A DNA stretch of 34,078 bases from Phycisphaerae bacterium. Lineage in GTDB: Bacteria; Planctomycetota; Phycisphaerae; Sedimentisphaerales; Anaerobacaceae. The notes beneath the pieces were generated by a model that searched no databases, was not told where the DNA came from, and saw only the letters and a program-made list of their open reading frames with translations. The stretch lies in contig JAUWIU010000010.1 in the NCBI GenBank assembly GCA_030608075.1, positions 1 to 34,078 of the forward strand. The letters run 5' to 3'. Made by a program: the position numbers and the translations under genes. Of this stretch, positions 23,060 to 30,383 are shown piece by piece; within the stretch, counting starts at the first letter, position 1, and each line of letters starts with the position of its first letter.

Positions 23060-24079
23060 ATGTCTGATTTTGCTAAATCGATAATAGTTGATTTTTGGGC
23101 GACGGTCGCCGAAATGTCACCCTATTTGTTATTCGGCTTGTTCGCTGCCGGCATTCTTTCTGTGCTTGTATCGCAAAGTATAGTGGAAAGACATCTTGGC
23201 GGTAAAGGGATATGGCCCTTGGTTAAGGCATCGCTTTTCGGTGTTCCGCTGCCTTTGTGTTCGTGCGGCGTCATTCCGGTATCAATGTCGCTGCATAAGC
23301 ACGGTGCGAGCAAAGGGTCGGTAATATCTTTTTTGCTCTCCACGCCTCAGACCGGTGCCGACAGCGTGCTTGTGACGTTGAGTCTTCTGGGACCACTTTT
23401 TGCCGTTTTCCGACCAGTCGCAGCGTTCATAACCGGTATCATTGGTGGCTCATTGATTAATGTGTTCGACAAAGAGCAAGAAAAGAAAGGGCAGAAGCCG
23501 CAGGAACGGACAGAACAATGCTGCCCTGGAAACCAAAACAAAAAAATCGTTAGATGCTTAAAATATGGTTTTGTTACACTGCCGCGGGATATCGGCAGAG
23601 CAATGCTTGTGGGATTGGCTATCGCGGCTGTTATTTCTGCATTGATACCCGATGGGTACTTTGCAGAAAGACTGGGGACGGGGATTTTTGCAATGGTGGT
23701 GATGATGTTTTTGGGGATACCGGTTTATGTGTGTGCAACAGCGTCGGTGCCAGTAGCGGCAGCATTGATATTGAAAGGCCTGACGCCGGGTGCTGCGCTG
23801 GTCTTTCTTATGACCGGGCCGGCCACCAACGCAGCGTCATTTGTGACTATCTGGAAAACATTGGGCCGCAGAACCGCAATTACTTATCTTCTTACCGTAG
23901 CAGGTTCTGCCCTTTTAGCAGGGATGCTGCTGGATTTCCTCGCTGGGGGCACCGACTTCAACGTCGTTTCTAAGACCGGTTGGATGCTGCCATCCGTAGT
24001 CAAGTCCGGGTCAGCGATAGTTCTTTTGGCGGTGTTGGGCGCAGCGATTGTCCATAAACCAGGAAGCAAAGTAACATAG
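23060..24079 (+). CDS. SO_0444-type metal efflux permease (DUF318)
   Basis: A 339-residue membrane protein with about eight to ten helices. The helix-2 motif VPLPLCSCGVIPVSMSLHKHGASKGS and the following LLSTPQTGADSVLVTLSLLG are the hallmarks of SO_0444 permeases, thought to export copper, zinc or similar ions. The second half repeats the pattern (VYVCATASVPVAAALILKG, FLMTGPATNAASF). A short charged loop with CC (residues 150-160) joins the halves. It is a distant relative of the permease at 10885-12195 but lacks its soluble insert. The next gene, 18 bases on, is an MntP-type manganese exporter, so this pair looks like a metal-efflux unit. Confidence 0.88.
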   Translation: MSDFAKSIIVDFWATVAEMSPYLLFGLFAAGILSVLVSQSIVERHLGGKGIWPLVKASLFGVPLPLCSCGVIPVSMSLHKHGASKGSVISFLLSTPQTGADSVLVTLSLLGPLFAVFRPVAAFITGIIGGSLINVFDKEQEKKGQKPQERTEQCCPGNQNKKIVRCLKYGFVTLPRDIGRAMLVGLAIAAVISALIPDGYFAERLGTGIFAMVVMMFLGIPVYVCATASVPVAAALILKGLTPGAALVFLMTGPATNAASFVTIWKTLGRRTAITYLLTVAGSALLAGMLLDFLAGGTDFNVVSKTGWMLPSVVKSGSAIVLLAVLGAAIVHKPGSKVT

Positions 24080-24097
24080 AGTTATTTTCAGGGAACT

Positions 24098-24658
24098 GTG
24101 GGCTTTGTCACAATAGGACTTATAGCTGTCGGTTTGGCAATGGATGCTTTTGCAGTCTCTATTGTCAACGGAGCAGTCTGCAAGCAGTTAAATGTGAAGC
24201 AGGCCTTTCGAATAGCGTCTTTTTTCGGCGGTTTTCAGGCCCTTATGCCGTTGATAGGTTACCTGGCGGGCCTAAGCATAAAAGAATACATAGGCCCCTA
24301 CAACCATTGGGTAGCCTTCGGTTTGCTGAGCGGTGTCGGAGGCAGGATGGTCTATGAATCATTCAGGACCAAGACTGAGCATGAAAGTTTTGGGCCTTTG
24401 AGTATTTTGAGCCTGCTGGTCTTGTCCGTTGCCACAAGTATCGATGCACTGGTGGTGGGAATAACCCTGCCGTTTCTGAGAATTTCCATCGCAATGGCTG
24501 TGATTGTCATTGGTCTGGTAACATTTGCGCTGTCGTTTTTTGGCGTGTTCGTCGGAAAAAGGTTCGGGCACTTGTTCGAAAATAAAATCGAAGCCGTAGG
24601 CGGGGTGGTCCTCATCGGCCTTGGCCTCAAAATACTGTTTGAGCACGTGTTTTTCTAA
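24098..24658 (+). CDS. mntP: MntP-type manganese efflux pump
   Basis: A 186-residue membrane protein with six helices, matching MntP. Two half-repeats each carry a conserved aspartate motif: GLAMDAFAVSIVNG in the first, and SVATSIDALVVGITLPFL in the second. FFGGFQALMPLIGYLAG and the final IEAVGGVVLIGLGLKIL are also characteristic. It exports excess Mn(II). GTG 24098 is the only start near the family N-terminus, with CAGGGA before. No yybP-ykoY manganese riboswitch was seen upstream. It is cotranscribed in all likelihood with the permease 18 bases before. Confidence 0.92.
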   Translation: MGFVTIGLIAVGLAMDAFAVSIVNGAVCKQLNVKQAFRIASFFGGFQALMPLIGYLAGLSIKEYIGPYNHWVAFGLLSGVGGRMVYESFRTKTEHESFGPLSILSLLVLSVATSIDALVVGITLPFLRISIAMAVIVIGLVTFALSFFGVFVGKRFGHLFENKIEAVGGVVLIGLGLKILFEHVFF

Positions 24659-24728
24659 AATGGCCTCACCGACCTTCCCATAATCAGCAAAAGCAGTCAG
24701 TGCTAACCGAAAAATAAATAAATGCAAT

Positions 24729-24783
24729 TTTGTTAAATATTTATCAAACTTTTGCTTGCATTCGCAAAACATTCTTGTAGAAT
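24729..24783 (+). promoter_or_regulatory. Promoter with two tandem operators for the LexA/CI-like repressor
   Basis: A promoter TTGCAT (24756-24761), 16-base spacer and TAGAAT (24778-24783) precedes the gene by 7 bases. Two 20-base palindromes lie upstream and across the -35: TTTGTTAAATATTTATCAAA (24729-24748, 18 of 20 symmetric) and TTTTGC-N8-GCAAAA (24750-24769). Their centres are 21 bases apart, two helical turns, which suits cooperative binding by dimers. Autoregulation by the following gene is the likely reason. Confidence 0.6.
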
Positions 24784-24790
24784 TGGGTTT

Positions 24791-25567
24791 ATGTCATTAG
24801 GCCAAATAATAAGGAAAAAACGAGAGCGGTTAAACCTGACACTCGAAGAGGTAAGCAGACACACCGGCTTCTCCAAGCCGTACCTGTCCACTATCGAAAC
24901 GGGCAAAGTCAAAAACCCACCCGGTGACCAGCTTCTGATAAAGCTTGAGAAGATACTCGAATTTGAGCCCGGCCTGCTGCTGCACATCGCTCATATGGAG
25001 CGGATTCCTCCCGATATCCGTCAGGAATATGAATCGGCTGAGGCAGAGAATGAGCAACTGCGGCAGTTTATCAGAAATCTCGTTCACCGAAAAGCCAGCC
25101 AGGCCGAAGTCGATGAATTTCTCGACAAGACCAATCTGAATGTTGAACGGGATGCACCTTCTTTGGCAGCCGGTCGACTCGTTCCCGTTATAAACAAAGT
25201 CGCGGCCGGCTATCCGCGTGACTTCAACGATTTGGATTATCCGGTTGGCATCGCTGATGATTACATTCGCTGCCCTGATTTGCACGACCCCAACGGCTTT
25301 GCCGTCCGTGTGGTGGGTGATTCGATGGAGCCGAGGTTCCGAGAGGGTGACATTGTGGTCTTTTCGCCGGCAGCCGACGTGCAGAGTGGAGATGACTGCT
25401 TTGTGCGTTTTCTAATGCCGCACGAAACGACCTTTAAGAGAGTGTTCTTTGAGCCGGATAACAAGGTTCGCCTTCAGCCGCGAAACGCAAAATACTCCCC
25501 AATGATTGTCGACGGCAAACGAATCAACGGCCTGTACCGAGCCATCATCAAATACGAAAAACTATAA
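24791..25567 (+). CDS. XRE-type repressor with S24 (LexA/CI-like) autoprotease domain
   Basis: A 258-residue repressor. Residues 4-62 are an XRE helix-turn-helix (IIRKKRERLNLTLEEVSRHTGFSKPYLSTIETGKV). A coiled segment follows. Residues 128-258 form an S24 peptidase domain: probable self-cleavage site A139-G140 in INKVAAGYPRD, catalytic S178 in VVGDSMEPRF, catalytic K216 in TTFKRVFF. LexA- and lambda CI-like proteins cut themselves when RecA filaments form, so this one may respond to DNA damage. It starts at ATG 24791; the longer frame would read through its own -10 box. No phage genes are nearby; comF, oriented toward it, is the nearest gene. Palindromic operators lie upstream. Confidence 0.88.
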   Translation: MSLGQIIRKKRERLNLTLEEVSRHTGFSKPYLSTIETGKVKNPPGDQLLIKLEKILEFEPGLLLHIAHMERIPPDIRQEYESAEAENEQLRQFIRNLVHRKASQAEVDEFLDKTNLNVERDAPSLAAGRLVPVINKVAAGYPRDFNDLDYPVGIADDYIRCPDLHDPNGFAVRVVGDSMEPRFREGDIVVFSPAADVQSGDDCFVRFLMPHETTFKRVFFEPDNKVRLQPRNAKYSPMIVDGKRINGLYRAIIKYEKL

Positions 25568-25652
25568 CAACCGCCGGCCTTCCCCTTGCAGCAGTTTCTT
25601 TATTGTTTATCAGCAGACACGGCTGTTCTCCCTGCAGTAATATCAACGTTGG

Positions 25653-26432
25653 TCAGCCGACCTTCTGGCCGGCGACGGCTAAGACTAATGCGAAGACTTT
25701 TGATGCGCCGGCCTCTTTTAATGTCTTTGCGCATTCGTTCAACGTGGCGCCGGTTGTTTTGATATCATCCACGAGGCAAATCCTGCGGCCAGCGAATTTA
25801 TGTCCGAAGCGGACCGCAAAAGCGCCGGCAACATTTCTGGCACGCTGGGCGGCTGTTGCCATTGCCGCTTGTGTCTTGGTTCGGCGTATTCTGACCAGGT
25901 CTGTATTGACTTTTGCCCGGGGGTGTTTCAATCTCCCGGCTATTATCTGCGACTGGTTGAAACCTCGAGCCAATCGCCTCGACCAGTGTATAGGAACAGG
26001 CACGAAAATCTCTATCGCATCCGAGAAACCACCGCCCTGCAGTGCAGCGTTGGCCAGAAAACCCAAGACCGAATCAAGTTCCGTGCGTCCGCTGAGCTTA
26101 AAGGCCAGAATCATTTCCCTCAGTGCGTCGGTGTAAAATCCCGCTCTCGCTATCCGGTCAAAGTATATTTCTTTGCCCTGGCAATCTGGACAGGCCCCTT
26201 CGAGCAGTCCGTATCTGCTGGCGTCGCGACCGCAGCGCGGGCAGTAATCACCCCCTGTGCCGGCCAGCAACTCGGCCCAGCAGGTTTTGCACAGACTATT
26301 ATCGGTTTCGCAGATACTGTCGCGGCAGTTGATACACACCGCCGGCCATAAGAGCTGATTCAAACCCTGCAGAGCAAAAATACCGGCTTGCTGCAGGTGG
26401 TTCGGGCTTCGTTTTGCCGGCGTCGTTTTCAC
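25653..26432 (-). CDS. comF: ComF family phosphoribosyltransferase-like protein
   Basis: A 259-residue ComF protein. The N-terminal third is a zinc-ribbon pair: CINC...CKTC and YCPRC...CPDC, with eight cysteines. The C-terminal domain is a type I phosphoribosyltransferase fold with the PRPP loop ICLVDDIKTTGATLNEC. The segment ARGFNQSQIIAG and the TQAAM...R run are typical. ComF proteins aid DNA uptake in competent bacteria and may act in fork restart. The start is GTG 26432; no ribosome binding site is present, and a TATAAT ends only 7 bases before it, so the transcript may be leaderless. It converges on the LexA/CI-like gene. Confidence 0.92.
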   Translation of the reverse strand: MKTTPAKRSPNHLQQAGIFALQGLNQLLWPAVCINCRDSICETDNSLCKTCWAELLAGTGGDYCPRCGRDASRYGLLEGACPDCQGKEIYFDRIARAGFYTDALREMILAFKLSGRTELDSVLGFLANAALQGGGFSDAIEIFVPVPIHWSRRLARGFNQSQIIAGRLKHPRAKVNTDLVRIRRTKTQAAMATAAQRARNVAGAFAVRFGHKFAGRRICLVDDIKTTGATLNECAKTLKEAGASKVFALVLAVAGQKVG

Positions 26433-26439
26433 ATTAGCG

Positions 26440-26467
26440 ATTATACTATGGCTGCTGCCGGATACAA
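26440..26467 (-). promoter_or_regulatory. Promoter giving a probably leaderless comF mRNA
   Basis: On the minus strand: TTGTAT (26467-26462), 16-base spacer, perfect TATAAT (26445-26440). The usual start of transcription, about 7 bases past the -10, falls at 26433-26432, exactly at the GTG start codon of comF. Confidence 0.55.
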
Positions 26468-26524
26468 TATCTCTGCTGCGCCAATGTCACAGGCCGCAAG
26501 GAAAGTCAGATGGTGAAAATCCTT

Positions 26525-27301
26525 TCATTCCAAATCGTACGCACTGTTATCCGGCGACAGGAAACCCGTTCCTTCGGCGATTTTGTCTTTTGCCCACTTG
26601 TCCGTCTCGGTATAAAACTGCCGAACGCTTCTGGCACTTCCGTCGCAGTACGCCACGTTTGTCCTGCCCAAATGACGGTATCCTTGCGTACCTGCATATC
26701 TGCCCGAAGCCGAAAAATCCTCGTCGAGATTGCCTGCAAAAGGAGCACGCATAAATTTGTTCGCACCGTTTGCGTACTGGCCGTCTCCAAAAATGGCACA
26801 GGCGGCGGGTCTCCTCACTTGTGTAACCCTTGCCGACGGTATCAAAATTCTTTTGCCTGACCAGAGGTCCTGACGATGGCTGCCGCCTATGTAGCTGGCA
26901 TTATAGTTATAGCCCGTGTATGGTTCCCCGTGCCAATTATCGGCGCCCCTGAAAGAGGGACACTGCTGTATCTTCAAGAGGGTTTGCCCTTCCCACAAAA
27001 TACCTGGTGCGAATCTCTTGTTCTTGCCGCTGCTGTCGGTGATAGTGACAAAATCCCAGGTGTATTCATAAACCTTATTGTGTCGTTCGGTTCTGACATC
27101 CTGGGTCAATGGATAGTAACCGTCATTATTATTAGCATAGATTTGAGCTGCTATTGTCATTTGTCTCAGGTTGTTCAAACAGGCAATACCTTTTCCATAT
27201 TGGCGTGCCGTTGCCAGCGCCGGCATCAGTATTGCCGCCAGAACCGATATCACCGATATCACCACCAGTACTTCTATCAGCGTAAGTCCTTTTGTTCTCA
27301 T
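26525..27301 (-). CDS. Prepilin-like protein with H-x9-DG motif
   Basis: A 258-residue planctomycete prepilin-like protein. The N-terminus MRTKGLTLIEVLVVISVIS is a class III signal, cut after G5. Near the C-terminus GYRHLGRTNVAYCDGSAR gives the H-x9-DG motif that names the family. The middle has tyrosine-, asparagine- and glycine-rich loops (YANNNDGYYPL, YTGYNYNASYIGG). ATG 27301 is used because it places the signal at the end; the start lies 7 bases after the stop of the dockerin-like gene, so these are cotranscribed. It is the last gene of the cobalamin-riboswitch operon. Role in the operon unknown; pilus-like display or a minor pseudopilin are possibilities. Confidence 0.85.
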   Translation of the reverse strand: MRTKGLTLIEVLVVISVISVLAAILMPALATARQYGKGIACLNNLRQMTIAAQIYANNNDGYYPLTQDVRTERHNKVYEYTWDFVTITDSSGKNKRFAPGILWEGQTLLKIQQCPSFRGADNWHGEPYTGYNYNASYIGGSHRQDLWSGKRILIPSARVTQVRRPAACAIFGDGQYANGANKFMRAPFAGNLDEDFSASGRYAGTQGYRHLGRTNVAYCDGSARSVRQFYTETDKWAKDKIAEGTGFLSPDNSAYDLE

Positions 27302-27308
27302 AGGTCTC

Positions 27309-28223
27309 TCAGGGACAATCCCATGTGCAATCCAGCCAGTGCGCCGCAATCAAACCAAAATCCAACATATCCACTCTGCAGTCTTTATTAAGGTCGCCGA
27401 CTGGAAACGGGTGTCTGTAGTCTCCGCAGCAAGTGACGTCGGAAATTGCATCTATTTCGGTAGTAACGTCGCTGCGGGGGTCGTCCTCAATACGAACATA
27501 TTGAATCCAGGCGAATCCGAATACGCCGATATCGAAACCGGTGCCGCCGGCCGAGCCATTGTAAAGTTCGATAACTTCGGCCACGGTCATGCCGTCCATC
27601 TCAGCCGCACTTAAATTCGGGTCCAACGGCCGTGTGGGGTCAAGCTCCGTGCCCCAAACGTCATTTACATCATCCCACCTGTAAGCCGCTGTGGGGGCAA
27701 AATCGTCGGCATAAGGCCCGTCTGAGAAAGTGTACCAGGTTTGTCCGTCCTGGCTGACGGAAACAATTCCGGGCTCGCTCGCCACCGCACCGCTTACTAT
27801 TGTCTGCTCAGGATTGCCAAAATCCCAGTCCTGTTCATTTCCATTAACCAGTGCAATAACCAGAAATGAGTTGCCAAACACAATAAAATCTACGCCATAC
27901 GGATTATTCCGGTCGTTTTCAAGAGGATGACTGAACTTAACCGTCAGCCGACCGCCGTCGCCAATTGTAATCACCTGATTGGCAAGCCATGGCTGAAAAA
28001 CCGGCACCACCGGCTCGGTTTCAGGATAACGTTTACCGCCCGTTTCCAGCGAAGGCCTGCCGACGGCGCTGTTGGGGTCATTGTGTAGTCCCACCCCTGA
28101 GCCCTCAACGTAATCGATAACCTCGATAGCAAAATCGTTTGCGTCATAGTCGTAGGCCTTTGTTATCGCGGCGAAACTAAACAATGCGTAAGCAAGAGCT
28201 ATAAACATTTTTTTCCGGTGCAT
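27309..28223 (-). CDS. Secreted cell-surface protein with C-terminal dockerin-like repeat
   Basis: A 304-residue exported protein (signal peptide MHRKKMFIALAYALFSFAAITKA). The body contains GVDFIVFGNSFL followed by SEPGIVSVSQDGQTWYTF, a beta-sandwich pattern that also occurs, as far as I recall, in surface proteins encoded in cobalamin-regulated loci of Bacteroidota. The C-terminus is a dockerin-like calcium loop, GDLNKDCRVDMLDFGLIAAHW. ATG 28223 gives the signal peptide; the frame is open further upstream but into the PEP-CTERM gene spacer. It is the second gene of the riboswitch-controlled operon, between the PEP-CTERM protein and the prepilin-like protein. A role in cobalamin capture is inference from regulation. 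Confidence 0.8.
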   Translation of the reverse strand: MHRKKMFIALAYALFSFAAITKAYDYDANDFAIEVIDYVEGSGVGLHNDPNSAVGRPSLETGGKRYPETEPVVPVFQPWLANQVITIGDGGRLTVKFSHPLENDRNNPYGVDFIVFGNSFLVIALVNGNEQDWDFGNPEQTIVSGAVASEPGIVSVSQDGQTWYTFSDGPYADDFAPTAAYRWDDVNDVWGTELDPTRPLDPNLSAAEMDGMTVAEVIELYNGSAGGTGFDIGVFGFAWIQYVRIEDDPRSDVTTEIDAISDVTCCGDYRHPFPVGDLNKDCRVDMLDFGLIAAHWLDCTWDCP

Positions 28224-28298
28224 TGTCTTTGCTTCCCACATTATTGGTGGTGCCATGGCGGCGGCCCCACCGGTTTGTCGAGGTAACATAGACCTTCT

Positions 28299-28814
28299 TT
28301 AGTTAGCCGAGTCTGGCTTCGCTCGGGCCCTGCGAACAAGCAACCCGCCAAGACACAACAGCAGCAAAGTGCTCGGTTCCGGGACTGTCCCGGCCCGCCC
28401 GTAAATCCAGCCATCCATATCACCACTGGAAACCACCCTGTCGCTGGCTCCATAAGGCGGGCTGACCCAGTCCGCATCGCCTCTTTTTACCCAGTAATGC
28501 CACCAGTCTTCACCGCCGGCGTAGCCCACATTACTGTGGGCGTTGTATGTTATCCCGTCGATGAAAACTCCAAATCCAAAGTCACTTCGCAGCGTCGTAA
28601 GTGAAGAATACGCCTCTACGGTATCGAACAGCCCAAGGCCGCTGACTGTCGGCTCATCAAAATTGACCAGGAATTCGGCCACACAGCCGTCGCTCCACTC
28701 GATATAAAGCCCGGCACTGTTTTCACCCGTGCCGACATCCATAGCAGTCGCCGCTGCCGACGAACTTGTTACTCCCAGAAAAGCAATTAAAGAAATCAAA
28801 CTTATGAGCTTCAT
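28299..28814 (-). CDS. PEP-CTERM surface protein with DUF4430/transcobalamin-like domain
   Basis: A 171-residue exported protein. Residues 1-21 are a signal peptide. The C-terminus VPEPSTLLLLCLGGLLVRRARA is a PEP-CTERM sorting tag: VPEP motif, helix and arginine cluster, which an exosortase would process. In between, FGFGVFIDGITY, WWHYWVKRGDADW and YGASDRVVSSGDMDGWIYG follow the DUF4430 pattern (strand ending in DGI, W-x-Y-x-V, then GA...GD...W-x-Y), the fold of the C-terminal domain of transcobalamin and intrinsic factor. ATG 28814 follows GAAGGAGAG. It is the first gene after a cobalamin riboswitch, so surface binding of B12 is a strong hypothesis. Domain assignment is by eye. Confidence 0.78.
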   Translation of the reverse strand: MKLISLISLIAFLGVTSSSAAATAMDVGTGENSAGLYIEWSDGCVAEFLVNFDEPTVSGLGLFDTVEAYSSLTTLRSDFGFGVFIDGITYNAHSNVGYAGGEDWWHYWVKRGDADWVSPPYGASDRVVSSGDMDGWIYGRAGTVPEPSTLLLLCLGGLLVRRARAKPDSAN

Positions 28815-28920
28815 CGTTTCTCTCCTTCAATTCAAAATCGCCGCTTGTTTTCAGAGGCCTTTGTACTTTCCTGATGTTTCTATTTTCTGTGGTACATCAA
28901 AGACCCTGAGTTGAAATCCG

Positions 28921-28960
28921 ACAATCGTGTTACGTGTTCGATTGTATTTACCTCCTTTCC
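28921..28960 (-). promoter_or_regulatory. Orphan SD-like sequence and hairpin in the riboswitch leader
   Basis: On the minus strand GGAAAGGAGG (28960-28951) is a near-perfect ribosome binding site with no start codon in range. It is followed by ACAATCG-N11-CGATTGT (28945-28921), a 7-bp hairpin. It lies after the terminator and 107 bases before the PEP-CTERM start. It may be a leftover leader gene or extra control of the mRNA. Confidence 0.3.
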
Positions 28961-28993
28961 TGGTACTCGGCCCTTGACGCGAGGGCGCCCAAC

Positions 28994-29029
28994 AAAAAAA
29001 CCACCGTTCCCGCGAAGGAAACGATGGTT
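28994..29029 (-). terminator. Intrinsic terminator downstream of the cobalamin riboswitch
   Basis: On the minus strand the arms AACCATCGTTTCC (29029-29017) and GGAACGGTGGTT (29010-28999) pair along 12 bp with one bulged base, then TTTTTTT follows. Placed between the riboswitch and its first gene, it fits transcription attenuation when cobalamin is bound. Confidence 0.85.
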
Positions 29030-29114
29030 TTTGCTGTCACTTTCGTCTGACGTGCAAGGTCAATCAGGCAAACAAATCACACCATGTTCGGCCCGCGAGA
29101 ACACTATAAATGTG

Positions 29115-29322
29115 AAGCCGACCACAGGCAGGTTTTCTGACTTGCGTCTTACCTCGAGACTCCTTCCCATTCGCCCGTTGCGAACAGTGGAACAAAATGT
29201 CACTCGGATTTCCGATTTTTACTCGGAACAGACACTTACAGCGGCGCGCCCGCCGCGGATTTTAACCGCGTTCCCTTTTGACTATTCCAAAGCCCGGTGC
29301 TCTGGAACCTGCAGTCAGGTTA
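29115..29322 (-). ncRNA. Cobalamin (B12) riboswitch
   Basis: Minus strand, about 190 bases. The 3' B12 box reads AAGTCAGAAAACCTGCC (29143-29127), a close match to the consensus. Its AACCTGC pairs with GCAGGTT (29312-29306) to close the P1 stem. Inside are the conserved GGGAACGCGGTTAAAATCCG, then GCCGCTGTAA, and GGGAAGGAGTC, in the right order. The downstream terminator and the PEP-CTERM/dockerin/prepilin operon show what it controls. Binding of adenosylcobalamin or a related form should switch the operon off. Confidence 0.93.
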
Positions 29323-29398
29323 TGTTCTTTTCAAAGAGCAAACTATCAACTTTTTAGCATATTATCTGACGGCGCTCAAGCAAAAAAACAAAAATTTC

Positions 29399-30247
29399 TC
29401 ACTGTCCGAGATAGATTACGATACCGGCTAAAATCAAAATAGCAGACACACATACGCCGACAGCCGTCAAGAACATCCACATAAAGCGCTTATTCTGCCT
29501 GGAAATGATGTACTTGAGGTATCTGTCGCTGGTGGCAAAGGTTTTGCTCATCTGCATGATTCCATCGGTTTGGCTGATGGTGCTCTGGTTCAGTTTGTCG
29601 AGCGTGCCGTTGAAGCTGTTGAAACTCTCGGCCATCTGGACATCGGTATCGGCAACGGCGGCAAGCTGATGGTCTATATCGGCCAGAGCGTCAGTTTGTT
29701 TTGCGGTCGCTGTCGGGATTTTCTCAACAGCGTCAATAAACTGCTGGTTCCTGGCGGCGGTTGTTTTCAGATGTTCGAGTAACTGTTCGATTAACTGCTT
29801 CTGATTTTCAACAACAGTCGGAAAGGTTTCAAGCAGCTTCGGCATGTTATCTATTCGGCTCATCAAATCTTCCTGCTGTACAACTTGTCGGTCGAGATGC
29901 TCGTTGATGCCGCGCAGTTGTTCAACGAGTTTGTTAAAGCCGTTTTGGAGTTTTTCGAGCGATTCATGTTTATTCATCGGCTGGGCCGCCTTGACCACAA
30001 CCTTGTTGGTTTCAACAGTGGTCTGCTCATTCTCTGCCGGCGCTGCCAGCCCGGCATCTTCACTAATCAGGCCCTGGTCATCAACCTGCGGCTGATACGC
30101 TTCAACCCCGGATAATTTGTGAGTCCGCAGCCAGCTATTGGCTTTCGCTTTGAATTCTCGTAATGCCATTGTCAGATTCCTCAAAACCCCAGGACGCTTT
30201 TCGCCGTCCAGACTGTTTTTCAAAACAGCATCTACAATTCGCCCCAT
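29399..30247 (-). CDS. Tail-anchored coiled-coil membrane protein
   Basis: A 282-residue protein, not assigned to a known family. It starts MGRIVDAVLKNSLDGEKR, has a charged linker with many glutamines, and from residue 95 a long predicted coiled coil with heptad-like spacing (LEKLQNGFNKLVEQLRGINEHLD, then further helices to residue 250). It ends in one membrane helix, FMWMFLTAVGVCVSAILILAGIVIYL, leaving a three-residue tail, so the bulk faces the cytoplasm. Sequence composition resembles the coiled-coil parts of chemoreceptors but without a signalling tip. ATG 30247 follows AGAGGAAA. It is divergent from the next gene. Function unknown. Confidence 0.7.
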   Translation of the reverse strand: MGRIVDAVLKNSLDGEKRPGVLRNLTMALREFKAKANSWLRTHKLSGVEAYQPQVDDQGLISEDAGLAAPAENEQTTVETNKVVVKAAQPMNKHESLEKLQNGFNKLVEQLRGINEHLDRQVVQQEDLMSRIDNMPKLLETFPTVVENQKQLIEQLLEHLKTTAARNQQFIDAVEKIPTATAKQTDALADIDHQLAAVADTDVQMAESFNSFNGTLDKLNQSTISQTDGIMQMSKTFATSDRYLKYIISRQNKRFMWMFLTAVGVCVSAILILAGIVIYLGQ

Positions 30248-30383
30248 ACAATTTCCTCTTTCAATTAACATCCATTAGAAAAGTCTACTGGTGCAACGTC
30301 AAGCTGTTTTTTACTGTCTCTATCCCATAAAACGCTGTAATATACTCATACTACTAATATATCGGGAAAAGAAAGGTCAAAAC

